A stretch of 64,000 nucleotides of DNA from Ketogulonicigenium vulgare WSH-001 (GCF_000223375.1 NC_017384.1:2172501-2236500), one strand, 5' to 3'. Shown: positions 16,902-25,375, counted from the first letter of the stretch. The notes: generated by a model not told the origin, from the letters alone. Program-made: numbers and translations.

Positions 16902-18338
16902 TTAGCGCTCCTTCAATTTGACGCGGGCGTTGAACCAGTTGCCGACGCCTGCAATCATCAGGCTAAGGACAAGATAGAACATCCCCATCAGCAACATGCC
17001 TTCCAGCTCGCGCCCGGTTTGGTTGATGGTGATGCCGCCCAAAGTGGCGCGCACATCCATGTAACCCACAGCAATCGCCAGCGAGGAGTTCTTGGTCAGG
17101 TTCAGATATTGAGAGATCATCGGCGGCACGATCACACGCATCGCCTGCGGCAAGATCACCATAGTCATCGAACGGCCTGCCGGCATACCCAGCGCGGCGG
17201 CGGCCTCGGACTGGCCCTTGGGCACAGCCATGATGCCGCTGCGGACGATCTCGGCGATAAAGGCGCCGGTGTAGAGCGACAGCGCCAGCCATAGCGCCAC
17301 CAGCGAGGCGCGCACGTTAAAGCCGCCGGTAAAGTTGAACCCGCCCAGTGCCGGAATATCCAGCGCGATCGAGGGGTTAAACGCAGGTGCGCCAAAGGGC
17401 GTGGTCAGCGCGGCCCAGATGATCGGCGCGATATACAGCGCCCATAGCAGCGCCACGATTCCCGCCAAAGCCGCAGCGGTCGAGGCGGCCGTTTGCGAGG
17501 GCACATATTTCAGTGCCGGGCGCAAAGCGCGGCGGGTATAGATGAAGACCGCGACCACAATGGCCAACTGCAGCAGGAACAGCAGCGTGAAAACAATGCC
17601 GCCTTGCAGCAGATAGACGAGGCCGGTGATCCCAAGCACGATGCCCGCCGCCAGCCAGCGCGACATCGGCGGCGTGCCGGTCGCGATCTGACGCTTGCGC
17701 GAGGCGCTCCATTGTTGCCAGGCGACGCCAAGACCGACGATGAATGCGGCCAGCACCAGCCACGCGCCGGGCGTGAAAACGGGGCCAGGAATATAGATGC
17801 CGCGGTTCGTGATCGCGATCGAATCCCATAGCAGCATCGATGCATCGCCACTGCCAAAGGCACGCGGGGCTGGCGTCGATTCGGAGACCATCGCATAGAT
17901 CAGCAAGATCCACAGCAGCAGCGGCACGTTGCGAAAACCCTCGATATAGACGGCCATCAGACGCGCCACGATCCAGTTTTTCGACAGGCGCAGCACACCT
18001 GCCATAACGCCGATCACCGTCGCCAGCACACAGCCCATCGCCGCCACCAGCAGCGTGTTCAGGATGCCGACGACCGCCGCCCGCCCATGGGTCGATGTGC
18101 TGTCATATGAGATCAGGCGCTGGTTGATGTCGTAGTTCGAGCGCTGCCCCAGAAAGCTGAAGCTGAATGTTTTACCAAGCCTTGAAAGATTTTCTATCGT
18201 ATTCCCCACCAGCCACCAGAATCCCAGCGCGAACAGGATCAGCGCGATGATCTGAATGGTGATGGAGCGATAGCGGGTATCCGAAAGCAACTGTCCGATT
18301 TGAAAGGACTCTTTCGGAGGCTGTGTCGAAATCGACAT
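16902..18338 (-). CDS. bztB: amino acid ABC transporter, permease subunit BztB/AapQ
   Basis: A 478-residue membrane subunit with the BztB/AapQ layout: an N-terminal span, the FRNVPLLLWILLIYAMV segment, a long central insertion of additional hydrophobic helices (about 190-320), and the C-terminal permease core with EAA loop AVPKGQSEAAAALGMPAG. It is somewhat longer than the roughly 430 residues I recall for R. capsulatus BztB. It is separated from bztA by 124 bp carrying a terminator-like hairpin, and is essentially fused to bztC in spacing. Confidence 0.93.
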   Translation of the reverse strand: MSISTQPPKESFQIGQLLSDTRYRSITIQIIALILFALGFWWLVGNTIENLSRLGKTFSFSFLGQRSNYDINQRLISYDSTSTHGRAAVVGILNTLLVAAMGCVLATVIGVMAGVLRLSKNWIVARLMAVYIEGFRNVPLLLWILLIYAMVSESTPAPRAFGSGDASMLLWDSIAITNRGIYIPGPVFTPGAWLVLAAFIVGLGVAWQQWSASRKRQIATGTPPMSRWLAAGIVLGITGLVYLLQGGIVFTLLFLLQLAIVVAVFIYTRRALRPALKYVPSQTAASTAAALAGIVALLWALYIAPIIWAALTTPFGAPAFNPSIALDIPALGGFNFTGGFNVRASLVALWLALSLYTGAFIAEIVRSGIMAVPKGQSEAAAALGMPAGRSMTMVILPQAMRVIVPPMISQYLNLTKNSSLAIAVGYMDVRATLGGITINQTGRELEGMLLMGMFYLVLSLMIAGVGNWFNARVKLKER

Positions 18339-18427
18339 AAAATTCTCCCTGTCGTGCGCGGCTTATACTTGGGGGGATCTACAGTCCCGTCCACGCAGTC
18401 ACTGGCTGCCATTGCGGCCAGAAATGG

Positions 18428-18455
18428 AAAAGGCGCGACCCCGTGGGATCGCGCC
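18428..18455 (-). terminator. terminator-like hairpin between bztA and bztB
   Basis: On the minus strand, just after the bztA stop, GGCGCGATCC and GGGTCGCGCC form a 10 bp stem with one G-T pair (18432-18455), followed by TTTT (18428-18431). It may act as a partial terminator or an RNA stabiliser, so that the binding protein is made in excess over the membrane subunits, as seen in many ABC operons. Confidence 0.6.
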
Positions 18456-18462
18456 GATGTCT

Positions 18463-19479
18463 TTAGCGGAAGGGCATCGCGTATTGCAGACCGCCCTGGG
18501 TCCACAGTGCGTTCAGACCGCGATCCAGACCAATCGGCGTATCGGTGCCGAGGTATTTCGCGAAAATCTCGCCGTAGTTACCTTCGGCTGCGATGGCGCG
18601 CTTGGCCCATTCAGCGTCCAGACCCAGCTGCTCGCCCAGATTCCCTTCGGTGCCGAGGATACGGTTGATCTCGGGGTTGTCGGTACCGGCCGACAGTTCC
18701 TCGATATTGGCCGAGGTGATGCCGTATTCTTCAGCCGCGACCAGCGCGAAGAAGCTCCAGCGGACGATATCGCCCCATTGGTTGTCGCCGTGACGCACGA
18801 CCGGGCCGAGCGGCTCTTTCGAGATGATCTCGGGCAGGATGATGTGATCGCCGGGCGCCTCGAAAGTGGCGCGGGTGGCGGCCAGTCCGGATGCATCGGT
18901 GGTATAGGCGTCGCAGGCGCCAGCCAGATATTGCTGTTGGCCTTCGGCGTTGGTTTCAATCGGAACCGGCTCATAGCTGATGCCATTGGCGCGGAAGAAG
19001 TCGGCCAGGTTCAGCTCGGTCGTGGTGCCGGTCTGGATGCAGACGGTCGCGCCGTCCAGCTCGTGCGCCGAGGTGACGCCCAGCGAAGTCGGAACGATAA
19101 AGCCTTGGCCGTCGTAATAGTTCACGCCGACGAAATCAAAAGCCAGCTCGACGTCACGCTGGAAGGTCCAGGTGGTGACGCGCGACAGCATGTCGATCTC
19201 GCCCGATGCCAGCGCGGTAAAGCGGGTGGCACCGGTGGTCGGCACAAAGTTCACTTTGGTGGGGTCGCCCAGAACGGCTGCCGCAACAGCGCGGCAAACA
19301 GCAACGTCAAAACCTTCCCAAACGCCGTCTGCATTGGGCGCTGCAAAGCCCGCAAGACCGGTGTTGGTGCCGCAGTTCAGCACGTCGCGCGCCTTAACGT
19401 CGTCGAGCGTGGCCGCTTGCGCAAGGCCAGTGCCCATTGCCAATGCACCCATCGCACAGAAAACTAGCGATTTCTTCAT
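18463..19479 (-). CDS. bztA: amino acid ABC transporter, periplasmic binding protein
   Basis: A 338-residue solute-binding protein delivering acidic and amide amino acids to BztBCD. It starts with a Sec signal peptide, MKKSLVFCAMGALAMGTGLAQA, with likely cleavage after residue 22. The mature part has the AapJ/BztA pattern: LNCGTNTGLAGFAAPN, a GFDVAVCRAVAAA segment, and RFTALASGEIDMLSRVTTWT in the ligand-binding cleft. A strong GGGAGAGAAG ribosome-binding site precedes the ATG. It is the promoter-proximal gene of bztABCD. Confidence 0.95.
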   Translation of the reverse strand: MKKSLVFCAMGALAMGTGLAQAATLDDVKARDVLNCGTNTGLAGFAAPNADGVWEGFDVAVCRAVAAAVLGDPTKVNFVPTTGATRFTALASGEIDMLSRVTTWTFQRDVELAFDFVGVNYYDGQGFIVPTSLGVTSAHELDGATVCIQTGTTTELNLADFFRANGISYEPVPIETNAEGQQQYLAGACDAYTTDASGLAATRATFEAPGDHIILPEIISKEPLGPVVRHGDNQWGDIVRWSFFALVAAEEYGITSANIEELSAGTDNPEINRILGTEGNLGEQLGLDAEWAKRAIAAEGNYGEIFAKYLGTDTPIGLDRGLNALWTQGGLQYAMPFR

Positions 19480-19717
19480 TCTTCTTCTCTCCCTGATCCG
19501 CTGGCCCGATTTTGGCCAGTCGTTACGCCCACCGCGTCATGCGGCAGACGGTGGCGAAGCCACCGCAGGGTCCCAAGTCGGGGTAACCCCACGGCTTGCC
19601 AGTCAGCTTGGCCGCAAAGCCATTTGACCGTCAAGCATTAGAAGACAGGAGTTCAGGAAATGGATCAGGTGTTTTTTGACCGATATGTCGAAAAAAATTG
19701 CGCGGATTGACGCCTGC
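19480..19717 (-). promoter_or_regulatory. bztA promoter/leader region with two hairpins
   Basis: This 238 bp gap has no gene. On the minus strand a TTGACG element lies at 19629-19634, but the hexamer 17 bp beyond (CCAAGC) is a poor -10. Closer to bztA are two inverted repeats: a 7 bp stem with a 3-base loop at 19549-19565 and CTGGCC/GGCCAG at 19501-19519. A structured leader is possible. I could not match it to a known riboswitch class. Confidence 0.4.
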
Positions 19718-20425
19718 CTACCGGCTGACCGCATAAAGTTGGGCGGCGCTTAAAAAACTGGCGGCTTTTGTGCGCGTCATTTCAGCAGCTTCTTCGTCCT
19801 CGCCCCATTGGGCAATCTGCCAGTTCTCATCCAGACGCGACAGGGTCCAGGCCTCATCCGCGCTCAGGCGGCCATGCGCCACCGCCAGTCCCAAGATCAG
19901 CGAGCCGGACAGGCTGACGAGGTCGTGAAGGGCGGCAAGGCCAATATCGGAGTGTGCGGCGACGGCGTCTTGCAGGCGCGACAGCGCGATCGGGTCCTGA
20001 GCGACGGGCATGATTCCCTGCTGCACGACCAGCCTTGCGCCAAAATGATCCGCCGCCCAATCCAGCAATGGGTCCCACTGGGCGGCCTGATGCTGCGCCA
20101 AAGCGTCACTCTCTTCCTCGCGGTAGCACAGCATATCGGTGCCGCCATAGCCGGCAATCTCGGCCACAACGGCGTCGCGCTTTTCGCCGATATGGTCGAT
20201 CGCGACATTCACTGCACGCGTAAAGGGCATCGTATCGGGGCGGATGACCTCGCCCTGCGCCTGCCATTCATCCGCGACGGCCTGCGCCAGTTCAGCACTG
20301 CCGACCAGAAGATGCGCTTTCGCGGGGGTGCGCAGCGTGCGGCTGTCTAGCAGCACGGCCCAAGCCTCGCCCTGCTGCGAGATTGTCGCCTGTTTCCAAA
20401 AACGTTTGGGGGCCCAGTCAGCCAT
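19718..20425 (-). CDS. ATP12 chaperone family protein
   Basis: A 235-residue protein resembling mitochondrial Atp12, which assists assembly of the F1-ATPase alpha subunit. Landmarks are the N-terminal RFWKQATISQQGEAWAVLLDSRTLRTPAK, the PDTMPFTRAVNVAIDH segment, GYGGTDMLCYRE, and the C-terminal DEAWTLSRLDENWQIAQWGEDEEA. Its start overlaps the HAD phosphatase gene by 8 bp, so it is the last gene of the rarA-crcB-rluC-HAD run. The role in bacteria is inferred from the eukaryotic homologue. Confidence 0.9.
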   Translation of the reverse strand: MADWAPKRFWKQATISQQGEAWAVLLDSRTLRTPAKAHLLVGSAELAQAVADEWQAQGEVIRPDTMPFTRAVNVAIDHIGEKRDAVVAEIAGYGGTDMLCYREEESDALAQHQAAQWDPLLDWAADHFGARLVVQQGIMPVAQDPIALSRLQDAVAAHSDIGLAALHDLVSLSGSLILGLAVAHGRLSADEAWTLSRLDENWQIAQWGEDEEAAEMTRTKAASFLSAAQLYAVSR

Positions 20426-21080
20426 CGGCCAGCTCCGTCATCTGGTCAAAAATCGGCGCGAGTTCGTCGAATCGCGAAATATGGTGATCGGCGACCAGCA
20501 GCTCGGGCGCGTGATAGCCCCAGCCAACGGCGATCCGGCGCACACCTGCGGCGGCGGCCATATCCATGTCGAAACTGGTGTCGCCCACCATCACCGCATG
20601 GCGCGCCGCGACACCGGTTTCCGCCAGCGCGGCCAGCACCATCGAGGGGTGCGGCTTAGACGGGTGATCATCCGCAACCTGCGTGCTGTGGAACAGGCCG
20701 CGCAGCTCGTGCTGGTCCAGCATTGCCTCGAGGCCGCGCCGCGATTTGCCGGTGGCGATGGCCAGCATCGTGCCCGGCGCGCCCGCCAATTGCAGCACCG
20801 CATCGCGCGCGCCGGGGAACATCGGCGCATCATGCCCCTGCAGACGCATGGTGCGAAAACTGTCCTTATAGGCCTGCACCAGATCGTCGCGCAGGGCCTG
20901 CGTGGCGGTGGGGGCAAGGCGCACCATCGTCTCGGGCAGCGACAGGCCGACAAGGCGCAGCACATCCGCCCGTGCGGGCGCGGCAAGCGAAAGCGCGGCA
21001 AAAGCCGCCTCAGCACTGGCCACGATATTATTCTGGCTGTCGATCAGCGTGCCATCGACATCGAAGATCACCAAACGCAT
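20418..21080 (-). CDS. HAD-superfamily hydrolase, phosphoglycolate-phosphatase-like
   Basis: A 220-residue phosphatase with the HAD motifs in order: I, FDVDGTLIDS with D7 and D9; II, IATGKS near 110; III, a lysine in DDHPSKPHPSM; and IV, VGDTSFDMDMA. The cap-domain arrangement resembles Gph/pyrophosphatase-like enzymes, but the substrate cannot be assigned. Its ATG shares a base with the rluC stop (TAATG) and its 3' end overlaps atp12. In related genomes this trio tends to stay together, which I recall rather than tested. Confidence 0.88.
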   Translation of the reverse strand: MRLVIFDVDGTLIDSQNNIVASAEAAFAALSLAAPARADVLRLVGLSLPETMVRLAPTATQALRDDLVQAYKDSFRTMRLQGHDAPMFPGARDAVLQLAGAPGTMLAIATGKSRRGLEAMLDQHELRGLFHSTQVADDHPSKPHPSMVLAALAETGVAARHAVMVGDTSFDMDMAAAAGVRRIAVGWGYHAPELLVADHHISRFDELAPIFDQMTELADG

Positions 21081-22123
21081 TATTTATCCGGCATGTTGAA
21101 CGGGTCGAGCGGCGCATGTGCCACGTTCCAGCCCAGATAATCCCACGTGCTTTGCATATGCGCCGGCAGCGGCGCCTGCAGTGTCAGCGTCTCTTTGGTG
21201 ATCGGATGTTCGATGATCAGCGTGCGCGCATGCAGGTGCAGCTTGTTCTGCACGCCGCCGCCAATGCCCGCGCCCCAGCCGTCGCCCGCGTTTTCCGCGT
21301 TCGAGCCGCCATATTTGCCGTCACCGATGATCGGATGGCCGATTTCAGCCATATGCGCGCGCAATTGGTGCGTGCGGCCGGTGATCGGCACCAGCGCCAT
21401 CCACGCCATACGCTGACCCGCCTGATCTTGCACCGCGTAATCGGTATGGGCGCGCTTTGCGCCCTCGGTCGTGGCGACGGCGGCGGGATGGACGCAATGC
21501 ATCTTTTCATCACCGCGACGGCCCATTTTCACCAGACCGTATTTCACCGAACCGGCCCAAGGGGTCGGGATACCGGCGACAGCGGCCCAATAGATCTTGC
21601 GCACATTGCGATGACGCAACGCCTCGGACAAAGCCCGCGCGACGCGATCGGTGCGCGCCAGCAGCAACAGACCCGACGTGTCCTTATCCAGACGGTGCAC
21701 CAGCTTCGGGCGGTCTTTATAACCGAACATCAGCGCCTCGGTCAGGCCATCGACATGGCGATCCCCCAGACCCGAGCCGCCCTGCGAGGGCAGACCCGGC
21801 GGCTTGTTCAGCACGATGATATGTTCATCTTTCCACAGCACAGCGGCTTGGATCATCTCGGCATCCGAGCGCGTGACGCGCGTGCGCACGGCCATCGGGG
21901 CCTGCTGCTCGATCTCGGCGCCCAAGGGCGGGATGCGCACGTTCTGGCCGTCTTCAAGGCGCGCGTTCGACTTGACGCGACCGCCATCGACTCGCAGCTC
22001 GCCCTTGCGGCACATCTTTTCAATCTGACCCTGAGTCAGATTGGGGAATTTCTTGCGCAGCCAGCGGTCCAGACGCAGATCGCCCTCGCCCTCAGCCACG
22101 GTAATGGTTTGCACACCACTCAT
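21080..22123 (-). CDS. rluC: RluA/RluC-family 23S rRNA pseudouridine synthase
   Basis: A 347-residue enzyme that isomerises uridines in RNA. It has an N-terminal S4 RNA-binding domain (about 15-80, LRLDRWLRKKFPNLTQGQIEKMCRKG) and the catalytic motif HRLDKDTSG at 143-151 with D146 as nucleophile. Further family blocks are PITGRTHQLRAHMAEIGHPIIGD and KLHLHA. RluC is the best guess; the target uridines could differ. The start overlaps the crcB stop by 4 bp, and the stop overlaps the HAD gene. Confidence 0.9.
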   Translation of the reverse strand: MSGVQTITVAEGEGDLRLDRWLRKKFPNLTQGQIEKMCRKGELRVDGGRVKSNARLEDGQNVRIPPLGAEIEQQAPMAVRTRVTRSDAEMIQAAVLWKDEHIIVLNKPPGLPSQGGSGLGDRHVDGLTEALMFGYKDRPKLVHRLDKDTSGLLLLARTDRVARALSEALRHRNVRKIYWAAVAGIPTPWAGSVKYGLVKMGRRGDEKMHCVHPAAVATTEGAKRAHTDYAVQDQAGQRMAWMALVPITGRTHQLRAHMAEIGHPIIGDGKYGGSNAENAGDGWGAGIGGGVQNKLHLHARTLIIEHPITKETLTLQAPLPAHMQSTWDYLGWNVAHAPLDPFNMPDK

Positions 22124-22470
22124 ATCATCGTCCTCGCAATCATCGCGCCAGCAAAGACCGCCAGCACGGACAGACCCACGGATCCGCCCATATACACCAA
22201 AGCCTCCAGCGGACGGCCCGCCTCGATCAGGCGCAGGCTATCCAGCGAGAAGGCCGAAAAAGTCGTGAACCCGCCCAATATTCCGGTCATCAAGAAGGCA
22301 GGCATGATCCCAGATCGCGGCAGCATCACCCATAGCACGCCCATCAGGGCCGAGCCGATGACATTTACCACAAGGGTTCCGACCGGGGCAGCAACGACCA
22401 TCAAGGCCAGCGCCCGCAGCACAGCACCGATGGCTCCGCCTGCCGCAATCAGGATCAATGAATTCAGCAT
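22120..22470 (-). CDS. crcB: fluoride exporter CrcB (Fluc)
   Basis: A 116-residue four-helix membrane protein that exports fluoride as a dual-topology dimer. Signature parts are AAGGAIGAVLRALAL, GTLVVNVIGSALMGVLW and FLMTGILGGFTTFSAFSLDSLRLIEAG. I start at the ATG at 22470, which places the first helix at the N-terminus; the longer frame to 22548 would run into rarA. It lies 31 bp after rarA and overlaps rluC by 4 bp. I did not recognise a fluoride riboswitch in the short space available. Confidence 0.93.
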   Translation of the reverse strand: MLNSLILIAAGGAIGAVLRALALMVVAAPVGTLVVNVIGSALMGVLWVMLPRSGIMPAFLMTGILGGFTTFSAFSLDSLRLIEAGRPLEALVYMGGSVGLSVLAVFAGAMIARTMI

Positions 22471-22501
22471 CCGCACGCCCTGCCCCGCAAGGGACGCAAT
22501 G

Positions 22502-23827
22502 TCAATCACCACCGTCGCGCGTCTGACGTTTCGCACGCAATCCGGCAAAGAATTCGACCCGTTTCTTCAAATCCCGCTCGAACCCGCGATCGACGGGCAG
22601 ATAATAGACCCCGCGCTTCATGCCATCGGGGAAATAGTTCTGGCCTGAAAACCCGTCCTCGGCCTCGTGGTCATAGGCATAGCCCGCGCCATATCCCTGA
22701 TCTTTCATCAACCGCGTGGGTGCGTTCAGGATATGTTTGGGCGGCGCGGCAGATCCGGTTTTGCGCGCGGCGTCCTTGGCGGCGGAATAGGCCATGTAAC
22801 CCGCGTTCGATTTGGGCGCGAGCGAGAGGTAAATCAGCGCCTGCGCCAGCGCGAGTTCCCCCTCGGGGCTGCCAAGACGCTCGTAGGTCTCCCAGGCGTG
22901 CAGGCAGATCGTCTGCGCCTGCGGATCAGCAAGGCCGATATCCTCGACCGACATCCGCACCATGCGGCGGGCCAAAAAGCGGGGGTCCTCGCCGCCCAGC
23001 AGCATGCGGTTGAACCAATACAGCGCCGCATCAGGATCGCTGCCACGCACCGATTTATGCAGGGCCGAGATCAGATTGTAATGCTCGTCCCCCGATTTAT
23101 CGTAACGCACGGCACGCTTCATCAGGCGGCGCGACAGATCGTCGGTGGTCAGCGGCTGCTGCACGCGCCAGGCCATGACCTGTTCGATCAGGTTCAACAA
23201 GGCGCGGCCGTCGCCGTCCGCCATCTCTAGCAGCGCATCACGGGCGGGGCCGTTCAGCGGCAGCTTGCGCGCCAGTTCTTGTTCGGCGCGCTGCGCCAGG
23301 CGCTCAAGATCAGCCAGCGTCAGCCGGTTCAGCACCAACACCTGCGCCCGCGACAGCAGCGCAGCATTCAATTCAAACGAGGGGTTTTCCGTCGTCGCCC
23401 CGACCAACACGATTGTGCCATCTTCCATATGCGGCAGGAAACTGTCCTGCTGCGCCTTGTTAAAGCGATGGATCTCATCGACGAAGAGCAGCGTGCCCTG
23501 ACCGTTTGCGCGGCGCAGGCGGGCGCCCTCGAACACCTTTTTCAGGTCAGGGACACCGGTGAAAATCGCACTGATCTGCACAAAGGCCAGCGATGTCTGA
23601 TCGGCCAGCAGCCGCGCGATGGTGGTCTTGCCAACGCCGGGCGGCCCCCACAGGATCAGCGAGGACAGCGAATGCGAGGCCAGCATGATGCCCAAGGGTG
23701 CATCCGCCCCCAGCACCTGTTCCTGTCCGATCACATCCCCCAGCGCACGCGGGCGCAGCCGGTCGGCCAACGGGCGCGGGCCTGCGGGTTTTTCAGGGCT
23801 GTCAGCTGTGTCAAAAAGGTCTGGCAT
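22502..23827 (-). CDS. rarA: replication-associated recombination protein A (RarA/MgsA)
   Basis: An AAA+ ATPase acting at stalled replication forks, 441 residues. It has Walker A GPPGVGKTT at 61-69, Walker B LLFVDEIH at 113-120, the sensor region GATTENPSFELNAALLSRAQV, and the C-terminal clamp-loader-like and MgsA tetramerisation parts (SVEDIGLADPQ, LIYLSLAPKSNAGYMAYSAA). It starts 59 bp after luxI on the same strand, and crcB follows. The gap before it contains a short GC-rich inverted repeat without a T-tract. Confidence 0.95.
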   Translation of the reverse strand: MPDLFDTADSPEKPAGPRPLADRLRPRALGDVIGQEQVLGADAPLGIMLASHSLSSLILWGPPGVGKTTIARLLADQTSLAFVQISAIFTGVPDLKKVFEGARLRRANGQGTLLFVDEIHRFNKAQQDSFLPHMEDGTIVLVGATTENPSFELNAALLSRAQVLVLNRLTLADLERLAQRAEQELARKLPLNGPARDALLEMADGDGRALLNLIEQVMAWRVQQPLTTDDLSRRLMKRAVRYDKSGDEHYNLISALHKSVRGSDPDAALYWFNRMLLGGEDPRFLARRMVRMSVEDIGLADPQAQTICLHAWETYERLGSPEGELALAQALIYLSLAPKSNAGYMAYSAAKDAARKTGSAAPPKHILNAPTRLMKDQGYGAGYAYDHEAEDGFSGQNYFPDGMKRGVYYLPVDRGFERDLKKRVEFFAGLRAKRQTRDGGD

Positions 23828-23886
23828 AGGCTGATATATAAGGGGTCGCCCGCCGCATTGCCAGCGCAGCGGGCGGGCACTGGTTT

Positions 23887-24477
23887 CTAGTGCAGGTTAT
23901 CCGCGAAATCGATCCAGACCGCCTGATAGTCGATGCCGCCCATATTCATATTGCGGCCTGCCGCGCTCATCTTCAGGCCGCAGCGCGCCGCCCAGCGGTT
24001 CCAGTTCGACGGCAGCAGCGCCACCATTTTGCTGATCCCCTCGCTGCGGGCAGCGGTCATCATCTGCTGCACCAATTGCACACGCGCCCGCGCCCGCAGG
24101 CCCGCGGGCAGATCGTTCGAGACAAAGCCGCGGCTGACCTCCCACACCCCGGTCTCGATCGGGGCGGTCTCATAGAGCAGGTCGGTCGGGATCGTCTCGA
24201 GCAGGCCGCGCTGTGCGTCGTGGATCATGTAGGTATAGATCCCACATTGCGCGGTCGATGGTGTCAGGCGCACCCCCGCCATGACGCGGCCCGTGTCATC
24301 ATGCACAGCCACCCAGCGCGAGGCGGGCGTGTCATATTGGTCAAATTCCATTCCCATCGCTTCGGGAAGGTCCCATTGGCGGCGGATAATGAACGATTCG
24401 CGTCTTGCGCGCAAAATATTAACGAAAAGCTCGCCATGGTTGTGAAGATTGGCGAAGGAAAGCGTTGTGCTTTGCAT
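23887..24477 (-). CDS. LuxI-family acyl-homoserine lactone synthase
   Basis: Makes an N-acyl-homoserine lactone from S-adenosylmethionine and an acyl carrier. The 196-residue protein keeps the conserved set: R25/R26 and F29 in RARRESFIIRRQW, W35, D46 and D49 (EFDQYD), R70 (GVRLTPS), E113 and R116 (EVSRGF). This supports an active enzyme. The acyl chain cannot be predicted. It has an AGAGAG ribosome-binding site and lies 62 bp downstream of a luxR gene on the same strand, with rarA next. I found no clear lux box in the 62 bp gap. Confidence 0.92.
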   Translation of the reverse strand: MQSTTLSFANLHNHGELFVNILRARRESFIIRRQWDLPEAMGMEFDQYDTPASRWVAVHDDTGRVMAGVRLTPSTAQCGIYTYMIHDAQRGLLETIPTDLLYETAPIETGVWEVSRGFVSNDLPAGLRARARVQLVQQMMTAARSEGISKMVALLPSNWNRWAARCGLKMSAAGRNMNMGGIDYQAVWIDFADNLH

Positions 24478-24539
24478 GGTTTCTCTCTGGTGAGGTGGTT
24501 GAGGGGCAAGGCCCGGCTCACACCGTCACAAGAGAGGAT

Positions 24540-25151
24540 TCACAGCAGTCGGTAGTCTCTGGCCCGCTGAATGGCTTCGGCCGTTGTGCGGGCCAATAAT
24601 GCGGTCCGTGCGGCTGTCAGCCGCGCTTTCAAGGCGCTTTCAGAAATATTCAGGCGTGCCGCAGCGGCTGCATGACGATCTCCCTCAGCGATGCATCGCA
24701 AGGCCTCGATCTGCGCTTCGGTCAATGACCGGGGGGGCTCGGTAAAGTCGTGAAGCCGGCTGATAAGACCGGAAAATTGGGCGATCTCGTCATCGGAAAA
24801 CTCGCGGTCACCGCGGGTCGCCGATGCAATCGTGCGTGATTTCATAGGCCCGACCGAAACAGACAGGCCATAGATCATGCCGAATTCCCGCGCCTGCCCC
24901 ATAATATTGAACGGGTCGGGAAGGTCGATTTCGCTCCAACGCGCGGTGCCGATCGTGCTGAACCCCCAAGCAATAATCGGATCGCGTAGTGCAAAGGCCT
25001 CCTCTGTGTAACGTTCTGTCCAGCCCCGCGGGAAAGATTGATAATGCAGCATTGGCATTCCGAACCGGATGTGGAGTGCGTAGAAGATCCCACCCGGCGA
25101 AAGTGCTTCAAGTTGGGCTATGTGCTTATCAATACCTATACGCAGGGACAT
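24540..25151 (-). CDS. LuxR-family autoinducer-binding transcriptional regulator
   Basis: A 203-residue quorum-sensing regulator, shorter than the usual ~235. The autoinducer-binding domain keeps W44, Y48, D57-P58 and W72, which line the ligand pocket in TraR-like proteins, plus GMIYGLSV. The C-terminal LuxR HTH runs from LTEAQIEAL at about 143 to the end. It is less canonical than most, with an Ala-rich second helix. The upstream gap holds paired 10 bp repeats that may control it. It is co-directional with the cognate synthase gene. Confidence 0.9.
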   Translation of the reverse strand: MSLRIGIDKHIAQLEALSPGGIFYALHIRFGMPMLHYQSFPRGWTERYTEEAFALRDPIIAWGFSTIGTARWSEIDLPDPFNIMGQAREFGMIYGLSVSVGPMKSRTIASATRGDREFSDDEIAQFSGLISRLHDFTEPPRSLTEAQIEALRCIAEGDRHAAAAARLNISESALKARLTAARTALLARTTAEAIQRARDYRLL

Positions 25152-25252
25152 ATCTTTTTAGACAGGTTACACAGGGCGCAGTCAACACACCGTCGTCGCT
25201 GGTGGATGGCCCTGTTGATGAATGTCGGGCCGCATGGCCCCAACGTCAATGG

Positions 25253-25285
25253 GTGTGAATAAATTCCAGTCAAACGTGTGAATAA
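25253..25285. repeat. paired TTATTCACAC direct repeats upstream of luxR
   Basis: On the minus strand TTATTCACAC occurs twice, as the complements of 25253-25262 and 25276-25285, exactly 23 bp apart. Each copy is followed within 2-3 bases by TTGAC. The first nine bases fit the DnaA-box consensus TTATNCACA. They lie about 100-135 bp upstream of the luxR ATG, in the 251 bp gap that also holds the rplQ terminator. The rest of that gap contains no gene I can support. Confidence 0.5.
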
Positions 25286-25341
25286 TCACGCGACATAATG
25301 TTTAAAATAAGGCCCAAAATAAAGCCAAAACAGAAATTGGC

Positions 25342-25375
25342 AAAAGAAAACCCCGCCGCGCGATCGCGGGCGGGG
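25342..25375 (-). terminator. intrinsic terminator after rplQ
   Basis: CCCCGCC and GGCGGGG close a stem around a GCGATCGC-rich interior (25351-25375), followed on the minus strand by TTTTCTTTT (25342-25350). It is 27 bp past the rplQ stop and ends the rpsM-rpsK-rpoA-rplQ unit. Confidence 0.85.

Noticed and set aside
15434..16921. 495-codon plus-strand frame opposite bztC
   Set aside because: Shadow frame of low-complexity hydrophilic sequence; bztC on the other strand is certain.
22471..22501. Fluoride riboswitch before crcB
   Set aside because: Only 31 bp separate rarA and crcB, too little for the aptamer, and no such fold was recognised.
24478..24539. Search for a lux box upstream of luxI
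   Set aside because: No ~20 bp palindrome with ACCTG-type half sites is present; only a loose CTCTC/GAGAG pair overlapping the ribosome-binding site.
25140..25175. CCTGT direct repeats near the luxR start
   Set aside because: The two CCTGT copies are direct, not inverted, so they do not form a lux box; probably chance.
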